Position numbers and translations under genes: made by a program
Source of the DNA: Allomuricauda sp.
GTDB taxonomy: Bacteria > Bacteroidota > Bacteroidia > Flavobacteriales > Flavobacteriaceae
Assembly (NCBI GenBank): GCA_030148335.1
Contig: JASBTQ010000009.1
Coordinates: forward strand, 1-64,000
Direction of reading: 5' to 3'
Length of the DNA: 64,000 bases
Shown here: piece after piece, positions 43,442 to 51,827 of the stretch
Layout of the letters: each line of letters begins with the position of its first letter
Position numbering within the stretch: the stretch's first letter is position 1
Notes under the pieces: model-generated
Database searches by the model: none
What the model was told of the DNA's origin: nothing
The model's input: only the letters and a program-made list of their open reading frames with translations

Positions 43442-43476
43442 AAGCTAAGTTTTGGGTTTTGGACAAAGGTACTGAT

Positions 43477-44271
43477 CTATCCCCAAACGCTCCAAGCCAC
43501 AGCGATAAGTCCAACAATAAAGCAGTAGATGGCAAAATAGGTGAGCTTGCTCTGCCGTACCAACTTGATCATCCACGTGCAGGCGGCCAATCCGGCAATG
43601 AAGGCAGCGATGAACCCTGCACCCATGGCCACGGCTTGGTCCCCATGGAAATTGATTTCGCCCCCCATAAGGTCTTTGGCTACTTTGCCTAAGATCAACG
43701 GAACTACCATCAAAAATGAAAAACGGGCCGATTTGGTCTTGTCCACCCCCAATAGCACGGCTGCGGAAATTGTGGCCCCACTTCGGGAAATACCGGGCAG
43801 GATGGCAACGGCCTGTGCCATACCGATCACAAAGGCACTTCGGAAAGAAACGCCCTTATCCGTGGTTTTGGCCATATCCGCCAAATAGAGCAAAATGGCA
43901 GTGATGATGAGCATGATGCCTACAATGATGATAGCACCGTCAAAAAACACTTCGATAAAATCATTTAAAAAGAGGCCGACCAGTGCCGCGGGGATCATGG
44001 AGATGATGATCTTGAGGGAAAATTGGGTCTGTTCGTTCCATTTGAATTGGAAGAGGCCCTTAAAAATTTCGAGAATGTCCTTTCGAAACACCACAATGGT
44101 GCTCAATGCGGTGGCAAAGTGCAGCATGACCGTGAACAAAAGGCTTTCTTCAGGAAGGGCATTCGCTCCCAATATGGCTTTTCCCAATTCCAAATGACCG
44201 CTGGAAGACACGGGCAGGAATTCTGTCAACCCCTGGATGATACCAAGGATGATCGCATCTATCAACTCCAA
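43477..44271 (-). CDS. uppP: Undecaprenyl-diphosphatase UppP (BacA)
   Basis: 264-residue membrane enzyme recycling undecaprenyl diphosphate for cell-wall synthesis. N-terminal motif IQGLTEFLPVSSSGHLELGK contains the catalytic Glu and Ser-rich stretch. The second motif is LPGISRSGATISAAVLLGVD. About eight membrane helices. Separated from the DUF3098 gene by one base, so co-transcribed. Confidence 0.97.
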   Translation of the reverse strand: MELIDAIILGIIQGLTEFLPVSSSGHLELGKAILGANALPEESLLFTVMLHFATALSTIVVFRKDILEIFKGLFQFKWNEQTQFSLKIIISMIPAALVGLFLNDFIEVFFDGAIIIVGIMLIITAILLYLADMAKTTDKGVSFRSAFVIGMAQAVAILPGISRSGATISAAVLLGVDKTKSARFSFLMVVPLILGKVAKDLMGGEINFHGDQAVAMGAGFIAAFIAGLAACTWMIKLVRQSKLTYFAIYCFIVGLIAVAWSVWG

Positions 44272-44272
44272 A

Positions 44273-44533
44273 TCAGTCCTTGTTTTTATTGGGGTTCAAC
44301 AAAATGGCATATACTTGGATGCCAAGGCCGATCAACACCAAGGTGGGGGCCAAACGGATCCTTCTAAAATTGTAGATCTCTGGGTTGAAGACATTGGGGT
44401 CGTCGGTCCCGCCGCCACTCATCAAAATAAAACCCAAGGCAATGAAAGCAATGCCTATAAAGAGAAAGAGATAATTTTTCCTTTGGAAAACAAACTCCTT
44501 GTTAGGTTTTTGATCGTTGTTTTTCTTGCTCAT
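44273..44533 (-). CDS. DUF3098 small membrane protein
   Basis: 86 residues, two hydrophobic segments (YLFLFIGIAFIALGFILMSG; LAPTLVLIGLGIQVYAILL) separated by a polar stretch with DPNVFNPEIYNFRRI. Fits DUF3098, always found between ftsX and uppP in Bacteroidota as far as I know. Function unknown; envelope or division-associated by context. Confidence 0.88.
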   Translation of the reverse strand: MSKKNNDQKPNKEFVFQRKNYLFLFIGIAFIALGFILMSGGGTDDPNVFNPEIYNFRRIRLAPTLVLIGLGIQVYAILLNPNKNKD

Positions 44534-44537
44534 GGCA

Positions 44538-44545
44538 CAAATTTA
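44538..44545 (-). promoter_or_regulatory. Possible promoter -7 element for DUF3098-uppP-truB
   Basis: Minus strand TAAATTTG matches TAnnTTTG, but ends only 4 bases before the DUF3098 ATG, which would give a leaderless mRNA. TTG at 44570-44572 lies 24 bases upstream, slightly too far. Confidence 0.35.
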
Positions 44546-44634
44546 ATCAAAACTTTCCCATAATGATTGCAAAATCAATCCCGTGGGCGAAAGGAGTCTT
44601 ACATCTATTAGCGAAGCGGTCTTATATCTTTTGT

Positions 44635-45513
44635 CTAATAATAAAGATGATCCGTCCTCAAATTGAGGAAGCGTTGGGTGGCAAAATGGGTGCTGGCCCA
44701 TGAGATGACCACTCCCAGACCGAACACGCCCACAAAAAGCAGGATGAGCACGGGATAATCGTCAAAAAGATTCAGTTCGGGGAAGTTTTTGTTGATGTAG
44801 TAAAGCAAAATACCCAAGGAAACCAGAGCCACCAAAGCCCCGACCATGCCCAGTTTGATATTGGTCCAAATGAACGGCCTTCGGATGAATTTTTTGGTCG
44901 CCCCTACCATTTGCATTGTCTTGATAATGAATCGCTTGGAATAAATGGACAAACGGATGGAACTGTTGATGAGCAAAACCGCAATGACCGTGAAAATGGC
45001 ACTGGCCACCAAGATCCAAAGCCCTATTTTTCGGGCGTTGTCATTCAGGAGTTCTATCAGGGGCTTGTCATAACTCACTTCGTCCACATAGGTTTTTTCT
45101 GCTATTCCTTCGGCAATCTCGGTGATCTGTTCCGGGGACACAAAATCCGCTTTCAAATGCACATCAATGGAATTTTTAAGGGGATTGTACCCCAAAAACT
45201 CCACGAAATTCTCGCCGATATCCTCGCTGTACTGCTCTGCGGCATCCTCTTTGGAAATATATTCGGCGGATTTGGTGTATTCCGCCAAAGCAAGGCTTTT
45301 TTGCAACTGATCGATTTCTACGGGCTTGGCACTGTCCTTCAGGAAGACGGAAATGGTGATCTGCTCCTTGAAATGGTCGCCCAGTTTCTTGGTGTTCAGC
45401 ACCAAAAGACCAAGCGCCCCGAGAAGGAACAACACCAGTCCTATGCTCAGTACCACGGAAAAATAGGAGGAGATCAGTTTTCTTCGCTGATATCTTTCAA
45501 TATATTGGCTCAT
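44635..45513 (-). CDS. ftsX: Cell division protein FtsX
   Basis: 292 residues: N-terminal membrane helix (FSVVLSIGLVLFLLGALGLL), a ~110-residue periplasmic loop (ITISVFLKDSAKPVEIDQLQ), then three membrane helices around IKTMQMVGATKKFIRRPFIW, the FtsX permease signature. With FtsE (not in this window) it forms an ABC-type complex that activates peptidoglycan hydrolases at the septum. Heads the DUF3098-uppP-truB block, divergent from leuS. Confidence 0.95.
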   Translation of the reverse strand: MSQYIERYQRRKLISSYFSVVLSIGLVLFLLGALGLLVLNTKKLGDHFKEQITISVFLKDSAKPVEIDQLQKSLALAEYTKSAEYISKEDAAEQYSEDIGENFVEFLGYNPLKNSIDVHLKADFVSPEQITEIAEGIAEKTYVDEVSYDKPLIELLNDNARKIGLWILVASAIFTVIAVLLINSSIRLSIYSKRFIIKTMQMVGATKKFIRRPFIWTNIKLGMVGALVALVSLGILLYYINKNFPELNLFDDYPVLILLFVGVFGLGVVISWASTHFATQRFLNLRTDHLYY

Positions 45514-45548
45514 ATAGTGGAATCAATACGTAAAAATAGAAAAGTAAA

Positions 45549-45577
45549 TTGTATTTAGGGGATTAAACCTATTTTTG
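45549..45577 (+). promoter_or_regulatory. Full promoter for leuS
   Basis: TTG at 45549-45551, an 18-base spacer and TATTTTTG at 45570-45577, a near-ideal Bacteroidota promoter, 10 bases before the first leuS ATG. Confidence 0.85.
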
Positions 45578-45587
45578 CAACTCGAAA

Positions 45588-48500
45588 ATGAAAGCGAATA
45601 GCATGAATTACGATTTCCGAAAAATTGAGGCCAAATGGCAGGAATATTGGGCCAAGAACAAAACTTTCAAGGCATCCAACAATTCTGACAAACCCAAATT
45701 TTATGCACTTTCCATGTTTCCCTATCCGTCTGGAGCCGGACTGCATGTGGGGCACCCGTTGGGCTATATCGCTACGGATATCTATTCGCGCTACAAAAGG
45801 CACAAAGGGTTCAACGTGCTGCACCCCATGGGGTACGACTCCTTCGGCTTGCCCGCGGAGCAGTATGCCATCCAAACCGGACAGCACCCGGCCATCACCA
45901 CGGAGAACAACATCAATAGGTACCGGGAGCAGTTAGATCGATTGGGTTTTTCCTTCGATTGGGACCGCGAGGTGCGCACTTCTGACCCAAAATATTACAA
46001 ATGGACACAATGGATCTTTATCCAACTGTTCAACTCGTGGTACAATAAAAAATCGGACAAGGCGGAAGCTATAGAAACCTTGGTTTCACAGTTCGAAAAG
46101 GAGGGCAATGCGAATGTCGAAGCAGCTTGTGATGATGACACGCCAAATTTCAGTGCCACCGATTGGAACAATTTTTCAAAAAAAACAAAACAAGAGCTCC
46201 TTTTAAAATACAGATTGACCTATTTGGCGGATACCGAAGTGAACTGGTGTCCCGCTTTGGGGACCGTTTTGGCCAATGATGAGATCGTGAACGGCGTTTC
46301 GGAACGTGGAGGACATCCCGTGATACGCAAAAAAATGACGCAATGGAGCATGCGCATCACCGCCTATGCCCAACGGTTGTTGGACGGTCTGGACCACATC
46401 GACTGGCCACAACCCTTGAAGGATTCCCAGACCAACTGGATCGGTCGCTCCGAAGGGGCGTCGGTTATCTTTAATGTCCTCCCCTTTGGGGAGGAACAAG
46501 GAGGGGACAGCAATTCAGTCCTCCCCCCGGCCCCCTCCAGTGGAGGAGGAGCCAATGCAAGACTGACAGGGGATTCGTCAATGATTGGAATTTTGTTGGA
46601 ACGGGCGAAAGAAATGCGAAAGAAACCAACGCCAGCCGAGGACAAATTGTGGCAAGCATTAAGAAGAAAAAATCTTGATGTTAAGTTTAGAAGGCAACAC
46701 CCGGTGTATAAATATATTGTTGATTTTATATGTCTTGAAAAAAACCTAATCATTGAGGTTGATGGGAAAATTCATGACTATCAGTTGGATAAAGATGCCC
46801 AACGGACATTGGAATTGGAACAGAAAAAGGGGTTTACGGTTATCCGTTTCACCAATGATGAGATTATTTCGAATATACAGGCTGTTCTAAAAAAAATAGA
46901 AGACGTTTTAAGCTCCCTCTCCAAAGGGGAGGGCCGGGGAGGGGACAATCACCCCTATCAAATAGAAGTCTTCACCACCCGCCCCGACACCATTTTTGGG
47001 GTGAGTTTTATGACCTTGGCACCCGAACATGATCTGGTGGCCAAAATCACCACACCCGAACAAAAAGCTGCCGTGGAAGCCTATGTGGAAGCCACTGCCA
47101 AGCGCTCCGAGCGGGACCGTATGGCCGATGTGAAAACCGTTTCAGGGGTGTTCACGGGAGCCTATGCCGAGCATCCGTTCACCAAGGAACCCATTCCTAT
47201 CTGGATCGGGGACTACGTTTTGGCCAGTTATGGAACCGGTGCCGTGATGGCCGTTCCGTGTGGGGACCAGCGCGATTATGATTTTGCCAAGCATTACAAC
47301 ATAGACATCCCCAATATTTTTGAGGGCGTGGATATTTCCGAAGAGGCTTTTGCGGACAAGGCGACGACCATCATTGCCAATTCCGACTTTTTGAATGGAC
47401 TTTCCTATAAGGAAGCCACCAAAAAAGCGATTGCCGAACTGGAAAGGATCGGTCAGGGCAAGGGCAAGGTAAACTACCGCCTTCGGGATGCGGTGTTCAG
47501 CCGTCAGCGGTACTGGGGAGAACCGTTCCCTGTGTATTATGTGGACGGGATGCCGCAGATGATCGATGTGGAACATTTGCCGCTGGAACTCCCCGAAGTG
47601 GAAAAATACCTCCCCACCGAAACAGGCGAACCGCCCTTGGGCAATGCCAGTGATTGGGCATGGGACACGGTACAGAATAAAGTGGTAAGCAACGAAAAAA
47701 TCTCCCCCTTTGGGGGAGACCGAGAGGGGGAACAAACTGTTTTCCCTCTAGAATTGAACACCATGCCGGGTTGGGCAGGAAGCTCCCAATACTTTAATAG
47801 ATATATGGACCCGCGCAACGACGAGGCCATTTTCTCCAAGGAAGCCATTGATTATTGGCAAGATGTGGATCTCTACATTGGAGGTAGTGAGCACGCTACG
47901 GGCCACTTGTTGTATTCCCGTTTTTGGCAGCACTTTATGTTCGATAGGGGCTATGTGCCCAAAGCGGAGTATGCCCAAAAGTTGATCAACCAAGGGATGA
48001 TTACGGGGACAAGTGCTTTTGTGTATAGGATTGATTTAGAATTTGGTGAAGAGCCAAAGAAAGAATTCAAATCTCCTAAAATATACGTCTCTAATACTTT
48101 TTATACGGATTGTAGAAAAGTTTATGATTTTATCATTCAATCTGACATATCTGATAAAGACAAGAGTGAATTTGCAAATGGAAATGGATACACCAAAGGA
48201 TTGGCGAGCGTTATAGAAGGCACGATATTTATTGATTTATTGAATGAACAACAGAGGGCTGTTATTAAATCATTTAATAAATTATTTCAGCAACTTAATG
48301 AAGACGTTGTCGAACAAAACACGAAAGGAGTTTTAATCGGACTAAGGTTTACGCCTATCCATGTTGATGTGTCTTTGGTCAATGCATCTGATGAGTTGGA
48401 TATTGAAAGTTTCAAAAAATTGAATCCTGAAAATTTGGATGCAACTTTCATTCTGGAAGATGGAAAATATATCGTGGGCCGTGAGGTCGAAAAAATGTCC

Positions 48501-49169
48501 AAGTCCAAATACAATGTCGTCAACCCCGACGCCATTTGTGAGGAGTACGGGGCAGATTCCCTTCGTCTGTACGAAATGTTCCTCGGGCCATTGGAACAAT
48601 CCAAACCTTGGAACACCGCGGGCATCACCGGTGTGTTCTCCTTTCTTAAAAAACTCTGGAAGCTTTATTCCCCCCTTGAGGGGGGCGAGGGGGATGTAGA
48701 GCCCACCGCCGAAAACCTAAAAACCCTGCACAAGACCATCAAAAAGGTGGAGGAGGATATCGAAAACTTCTCCTTCAACACGTCGGTGTCCACTTTTATG
48801 ATCTGTGTGAACGAGCTCACGGCACAAAAATGTACCAGCAAATCCATTTTGGAACCCTTGGCCGTCTTGGTATCGCCCTATGCGCCGCACATTGCCGAAG
48901 AGCTTTGGGAGCGATTGGGCCACTCAGGCTCCATTGCCGAGGTGCCTTTCCCCAAGTTCGAGGAAAAATATCTGGTGGAAAGCAGCAAGGAATACCCCAT
49001 TTCCTTTAATGGCAAGATGCGGTTCAAACTGGAATTCCCAACGGACATGGACAGCAAGGCCATCGAAGAAGCTGTATTGGCCCACGAAAAGACCCAAGAG
49101 CAGTTGCAGGGCCGAGCTCCCAAAAAGGTGATTGTGGTTCCTGGAAAGATCGTGAATATTGTGGGATAA
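45588..49169 (+). CDS. leuS: Leucyl-tRNA synthetase with multiple in-frame insertions including a DUF559 endonuclease-like domain
   Basis: Charges tRNA-Leu. The reading frame is uninterrupted at 1193 residues, about 270 longer than flavobacterial LeuRS as I recall it. Catalytic motifs are intact: HVGH (residues 53-56) and KMSKS (969-973); the editing domain retains FTTRPDTIFG and the C-terminal anticodon-binding domain is present. Insertions: a DUF559 module with palindromic flanks (about 296-458), SPFGGDREGEQ (706-716), an AT-rich segment (816-924) and SPLEGGEGD (1028-1036). All lie in places where the surrounding LeuRS sequence continues normally. ATG 45588 or 45603 could be used. Confidence 0.95.
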   Translation: MKANSMNYDFRKIEAKWQEYWAKNKTFKASNNSDKPKFYALSMFPYPSGAGLHVGHPLGYIATDIYSRYKRHKGFNVLHPMGYDSFGLPAEQYAIQTGQHPAITTENNINRYREQLDRLGFSFDWDREVRTSDPKYYKWTQWIFIQLFNSWYNKKSDKAEAIETLVSQFEKEGNANVEAACDDDTPNFSATDWNNFSKKTKQELLLKYRLTYLADTEVNWCPALGTVLANDEIVNGVSERGGHPVIRKKMTQWSMRITAYAQRLLDGLDHIDWPQPLKDSQTNWIGRSEGASVIFNVLPFGEEQGGDSNSVLPPAPSSGGGANARLTGDSSMIGILLERAKEMRKKPTPAEDKLWQALRRKNLDVKFRRQHPVYKYIVDFICLEKNLIIEVDGKIHDYQLDKDAQRTLELEQKKGFTVIRFTNDEIISNIQAVLKKIEDVLSSLSKGEGRGGDNHPYQIEVFTTRPDTIFGVSFMTLAPEHDLVAKITTPEQKAAVEAYVEATAKRSERDRMADVKTVSGVFTGAYAEHPFTKEPIPIWIGDYVLASYGTGAVMAVPCGDQRDYDFAKHYNIDIPNIFEGVDISEEAFADKATTIIANSDFLNGLSYKEATKKAIAELERIGQGKGKVNYRLRDAVFSRQRYWGEPFPVYYVDGMPQMIDVEHLPLELPEVEKYLPTETGEPPLGNASDWAWDTVQNKVVSNEKISPFGGDREGEQTVFPLELNTMPGWAGSSQYFNRYMDPRNDEAIFSKEAIDYWQDVDLYIGGSEHATGHLLYSRFWQHFMFDRGYVPKAEYAQKLINQGMITGTSAFVYRIDLEFGEEPKKEFKSPKIYVSNTFYTDCRKVYDFIIQSDISDKDKSEFANGNGYTKGLASVIEGTIFIDLLNEQQRAVIKSFNKLFQQLNEDVVEQNTKGVLIGLRFTPIHVDVSLVNASDELDIESFKKLNPENLDATFILEDGKYIVGREVEKMSKSKYNVVNPDAICEEYGADSLRLYEMFLGPLEQSKPWNTAGITGVFSFLKKLWKLYSPLEGGEGDVEPTAENLKTLHKTIKKVEEDIENFSFNTSVSTFMICVNELTAQKCTSKSILEPLAVLVSPYAPHIAEELWERLGHSGSIAEVPFPKFEEKYLVESSKEYPISFNGKMRFKLEFPTDMDSKAIEEAVLAHEKTQEQLQGRAPKKVIVVPGKIVNIVG
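46473..46961 (+). mobile_element. In-frame DUF559 endonuclease-like element inside leuS
   Basis: A 163-codon insertion between ASVIF and IEVFTTRPDTIFG of the LeuRS editing domain. Both ends are GC-rich palindromes (CCTCCCC-TTT-GGGGAGG at 46478-46494; CCTCC-AGT-GGAGG at 46534-46546; CCCTCTCC-AAA-GGGGAGGG at 46915-46933). Between them, residues 332-442 match DUF559/Vsr-like nucleases: PAEDKLWQALRRK, KFRRQHPVYKYIVDF (D379), LIIEVDGKIH (E390, D392), VIRFTNDEI. An internal ATG at 46581 could start a free nuclease. Confidence 0.85.
47697..47735 (+). repeat. In-frame palindromic insertion in leuS (copy at residues 706-716)
   Basis: CTCCCCC-TTT-GGGGGAG (47702-47718) plus a G-rich tail encodes SPFGGDREGEQ. 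It is the same palindrome type as the flanks of the DUF559 element, but without the nuclease gene. Confidence 0.75.
48033..48359 (+). other. AT-rich 109-codon insertion in leuS of unknown origin
   Basis: Residues 816-924, between TSAFVYRI and HVDVSLVNASDELD, where other flavobacterial LeuRS proteins have only about 20 residues (from memory). The DNA is visibly richer in A/T than its flanks. The peptide (FYTDCRKVYDFIIQSDISDK; LASVIEGTIFIDLLNEQQRA) matches no domain I know and carries no palindrome. Confidence 0.6.
48666..48696 (+). repeat. In-frame palindromic insertion in leuS (copy at residues 1028-1036)
   Basis: CCCCCC-TTGA-GGGGGG (48670-48685) followed by CGAGGGGGA encodes SPLEGGEGD between KKLWKLY and VEPTAENLKTLH. 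Same family as the other leuS palindromes. Confidence 0.75.
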
Positions 49170-49224
49170 TTTTTGGATTTATTGGCTGAGGCCGATTTTC
49201 ATTGAAAGATATTCATCAGAATCT

Positions 49225-49258
49225 AAAAATGCACGCCAAAAGGCGTGCATTTTTGTTT
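49225..49258 (+). terminator. Terminator of leuS
   Basis: AAAAATGCACGCC (49225-49237), AAAA loop, GGCGTGCATTTTT (49242-49254): a perfect 13-bp stem with T-tract. The remaining ~200 bases to ald are AT-rich, with no other recognisable element. Confidence 0.93.
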
Positions 49259-49457
49259 TATGTTCGTTTAACCCATAAAAAAACATAGGGTGATTCAGTA
49301 TAAAAACATTAAAAATTATAATTACCCATATTAAAAATAGGGTATAAAGTTAAAAAAACATCATTTTTAGCCTTTGACCCCTACTTTTTGTCAATTTTGT
49401 TTCTTGGATTCTGTTTTTTGTATCACCTTTGGGGCATTAACTACAAAACATATCAAA

Positions 49458-50558
49458 ATGATAGTAGGCGTACCAAAGGAAATCAAGAACAACGAAAGCC
49501 GGGTTGGGATGACGCCAGCCGGGGTTTTTGAATTGGTAAAGAACAACCACACCGTATATGTGCAGTCCGGAGCGGGCGAAGGGAGTGGTTTTTTCAATCA
49601 CGATTACCAGCGGGCCGGGGCCACTATTTTGGATACCATCGGTCAGGTGTATGCCATGAGCGATATGATCGTAAAGGTCAAGGAGCCCATCGCAGAGGAA
49701 TATGGACTCATCCAAAAGGGCCAGATCGTTTTCACCTACTTTCATTTTGCATCCAGCGAGGCACTGACCAGGGCCATGATTGAGAGCAAATCCATTTGTA
49801 TTGCCTACGAAACGGTGGAGGATGAGGACGGGACCCTTCCCCTGCTCACCCCCATGTCCGAAGTTGCCGGAAGGATGGCCATTCAGCAAGGGGCCAAATA
49901 CCTGGAAAAACCCGTAAAGGGACGCGGCGTACTCTTGGGCGGTGTTCCCGGTGTGGCACCAGGGCGCGTATTGGTGCTTGGGGCAGGCGTAGTGGGCATT
50001 CAGGCTGCTAAAATGGCAGCGGGACTTGGCGCCCATGTGACCATATTGGATGTCAATATGAAACGCCTACGCCATGTGAACGACATTATGCCACCGCATG
50101 TGGTGACCGAATTTTCGAACGAATTCAATATCAGAAAACATATAAAGAACCATGATCTGATCATAGGCGGGGTCCTCCTGAAAGGGGCCAAAGCACCCAA
50201 CCTGATCACCAGGGATATGCTCAAGGACATGCGTCCGGGCACGGTGATCGTTGATGTTGCCGTGGACCAAGGGGGTTGCGTGGAGACCACCAGACCCACT
50301 ACCCACGAGAACCCTACCTATATCGTTGACGATGTGGTCCATTACTGTGTAGCCAATATGCCAGGGGCAGTGCCTTATACTTCTACAGTTGCCTTGACGA
50401 ATGTAACACTGCCCTATGTGCTAAAACTGGCCAATACAGGATGGCGGACCGCTTGCAAATTGGACAAGTCCCTTGGCAAGGGATTGAACATTGTGGAGGG
50501 CGACATCGTTTACAAAGAGATAGCCAAGGCGTTCCAATTTGAGCCGGTCTTGGCGTGA
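49458..50558 (+). CDS. ald: Alanine dehydrogenase
   Basis: NAD-dependent reversible deamination of L-alanine to pyruvate and ammonia. 366 residues from MIVGVPKEIKNNESRVGMTP. Substrate residues include the Lys of VKVKEPIAEEYG and His of FTYFHFAS. The NAD site reads VLGAGVVGIQAAKMAAGLGA. The frame is open to 49374, but the ATG at 49458 gives the conserved N-terminus. Single gene with a terminator. Confidence 0.96.
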   Translation: MIVGVPKEIKNNESRVGMTPAGVFELVKNNHTVYVQSGAGEGSGFFNHDYQRAGATILDTIGQVYAMSDMIVKVKEPIAEEYGLIQKGQIVFTYFHFASSEALTRAMIESKSICIAYETVEDEDGTLPLLTPMSEVAGRMAIQQGAKYLEKPVKGRGVLLGGVPGVAPGRVLVLGAGVVGIQAAKMAAGLGAHVTILDVNMKRLRHVNDIMPPHVVTEFSNEFNIRKHIKNHDLIIGGVLLKGAKAPNLITRDMLKDMRPGTVIVDVAVDQGGCVETTRPTTHENPTYIVDDVVHYCVANMPGAVPYTSTVALTNVTLPYVLKLANTGWRTACKLDKSLGKGLNIVEGDIVYKEIAKAFQFEPVLA

Positions 50559-50580
50559 AAACGTACATTTTGTCAGAAAA

Positions 50581-50611
50581 AAAGCCCCGTCACAAATTGG
50601 CGGGGTTTTTG
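50581..50611 (+). terminator. Terminator of ald
   Basis: AAAGCCCCG (50581-50589) pairs with CGGGGTTTTT (50601-50610) across an 11-base loop, ending in a T-tract. Confidence 0.85.
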
Positions 50612-50651
50612 CTTTAATATGGTATATTTATGATACCAAAATAGAAAAGTT

Positions 50652-51353
50652 ATGATGACATATTATATATTGATTGGTGCCATTGCACTGGTCAGCTGGT
50701 TGGTCAGCAATCAATTGAAGAGCAAGTTCAAGAAATATTCCCAAGTGCACCTGCGCAATGGGATGAGCGGTGCCGAAATTGCACAAAAAATGTTGGACGA
50801 CCATGGCATCAGGGAGGTGAAGGTCATTTCCACTCCAGGAATGTTGACGGACCATTACAACCCAAAGAACAAAACGGTCAACCTGAGCGAAGGGGTCTAT
50901 AACCAACGAAATGCAGCAGCAGCAGCGGTGGCCGCCCACGAATGCGGGCACGCCGTACAACATGCCCAAGCGTATGAGTGGCTGACCATGCGTTCCAAAT
51001 TGGTGCCCGTGGTGAGCGTGACCTCCGGGATGTCCACTTGGGTGGTGTTCGGGGGTATTGCCCTGATGGTCGCGACCGGAGTGGCAGGCGGTATTGGATT
51101 TTACATTGCCGTTGCCGGATTGATCATGATGGGTTTTGCCACCCTGTTCAGTTTCATTACCCTTCCCGTGGAATACGATGCCAGTAAAAGGGCATTGGTG
51201 TGGCTGAAGCAGAAGAACATGGTGAGCCAGCAGGAATATGCCGGAGCGGAAGATGCCTTGAAATGGGCCGCACGGACCTACTTGGTGGCCGCAATTGGTG
51301 CATTGGCCTCCTTGCTATATTGGGCCCTTCAGGTTTTTGGAAGTAGGGACTAA
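50652..51353 (+). CDS. YugP-type membrane zinc metallopeptidase
   Basis: 233 residues. N-terminal helix (YYILIGAIALVSWLVSNQL), zinc motif HECGH in AAVAAHECGHAVQHAQAY, and two or three C-terminal helices. VEYDASKRAL carries the expected third ligand region of the Zn_peptidase_2 family. Function in Bacteroidota not known; Bacillus YugP is also uncharacterised as far as I know. Stands alone between two terminators. Confidence 0.88.
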   Translation: MMTYYILIGAIALVSWLVSNQLKSKFKKYSQVHLRNGMSGAEIAQKMLDDHGIREVKVISTPGMLTDHYNPKNKTVNLSEGVYNQRNAAAAAVAAHECGHAVQHAQAYEWLTMRSKLVPVVSVTSGMSTWVVFGGIALMVATGVAGGIGFYIAVAGLIMMGFATLFSFITLPVEYDASKRALVWLKQKNMVSQQEYAGAEDALKWAARTYLVAAIGALASLLYWALQVFGSRD

Positions 51354-51374
51354 AGAAGTTTTAAAAATAGGACG

Positions 51375-51410
51375 AAGCCTGCCGATTTCATTTCGAGCAG
51401 GCTTTTTTTA
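51375..51410 (+). terminator. Terminator of the YugP-like peptidase gene
   Basis: AAGCCTGC (51375-51382) pairs with GCAGGCTT (51397-51404) across a 14-base loop, then TTTTT. Confidence 0.88.
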
Positions 51411-51451
51411 TTCAGGGACGGCAAATGATATCCTGAATGCTATTTTTTTTG

Positions 51452-51459
51452 TAGTTTTG
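51452..51459 (+). promoter_or_regulatory. Promoter -7 element for the HxlR-DinB operon
   Basis: TAGTTTTG matches TAnnTTTG, 19 bases before the ATG at 51479. It overlaps an inverted repeat. Confidence 0.55.
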
Positions 51460-51477
51460 CTATTAAATAAGTAGCAA
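51457..51477. promoter_or_regulatory. Candidate HxlR operator
   Basis: TTGCTA-N9-TAGCAA, a 21-base perfect-armed inverted repeat, overlaps the -7 element and the expected transcription start of the HxlR gene, a suitable site for autoregulation. Confidence 0.4.
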
Positions 51478-51478
51478 T

Positions 51479-51826
51479 ATGGTCGCTCCTAAACCTGGTT
51501 TTCCTGTTCGTGGCTCAAAAAGTGGACAACCTATAATGGCTTTGCTCGATTTATTGGGTCGGAGTTGGGCCATGGGCATTGTTTGGCATTTGTATGCCGG
51601 ACCAAATACGTTTCGAGGTCTGCAGGACTATTGTGAGTCGATTTCTCCCACAACCCTGAACACGAGGTTGAAAGAATTAAGAGATTGCAACCTCATTGAA
51701 AGGACGTTGGAAGGTTATGCACTTACTGAATATGGAAGGGAATTATATGAGCTCTTGGAACCCATGGGTGGTTGGGCCCGACAAAGATGGGCACATAGTT
51801 TTGAGGAGAATGACAACAAGGAATAA
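51479..51826 (+). CDS. HxlR-family winged-helix transcriptional regulator
   Basis: 115 residues: IMALLDLLGRSWAMGIVWHL, FRGLQDYCESISPTTLNTRL, and EYGRELYELLEPMGGWARQR match the HxlR domain. Members often sense electrophiles or metabolites through cysteines; Cys residues occur in YCESIS and RDCNLI. The gene precedes DinB by one base, so regulator and target share a transcript. Confidence 0.9.
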   Translation: MVAPKPGFPVRGSKSGQPIMALLDLLGRSWAMGIVWHLYAGPNTFRGLQDYCESISPTTLNTRLKELRDCNLIERTLEGYALTEYGRELYELLEPMGGWARQRWAHSFEENDNKE

Positions 51827-51827
51827 G

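Noticed and set aside
46473-46961. Intein in LeuRS
   Set aside because: No HINT splicing residues at the boundaries and no LAGLIDADG domain; the inserted domain is DUF559-like and the flanks are palindromic repeats, not splice junctions.
46478-48696. CRISPR-like repeats in leuS
   Set aside because: The GC-rich units are irregularly spaced palindromes inside a coding frame, with no unique spacers of constant length.
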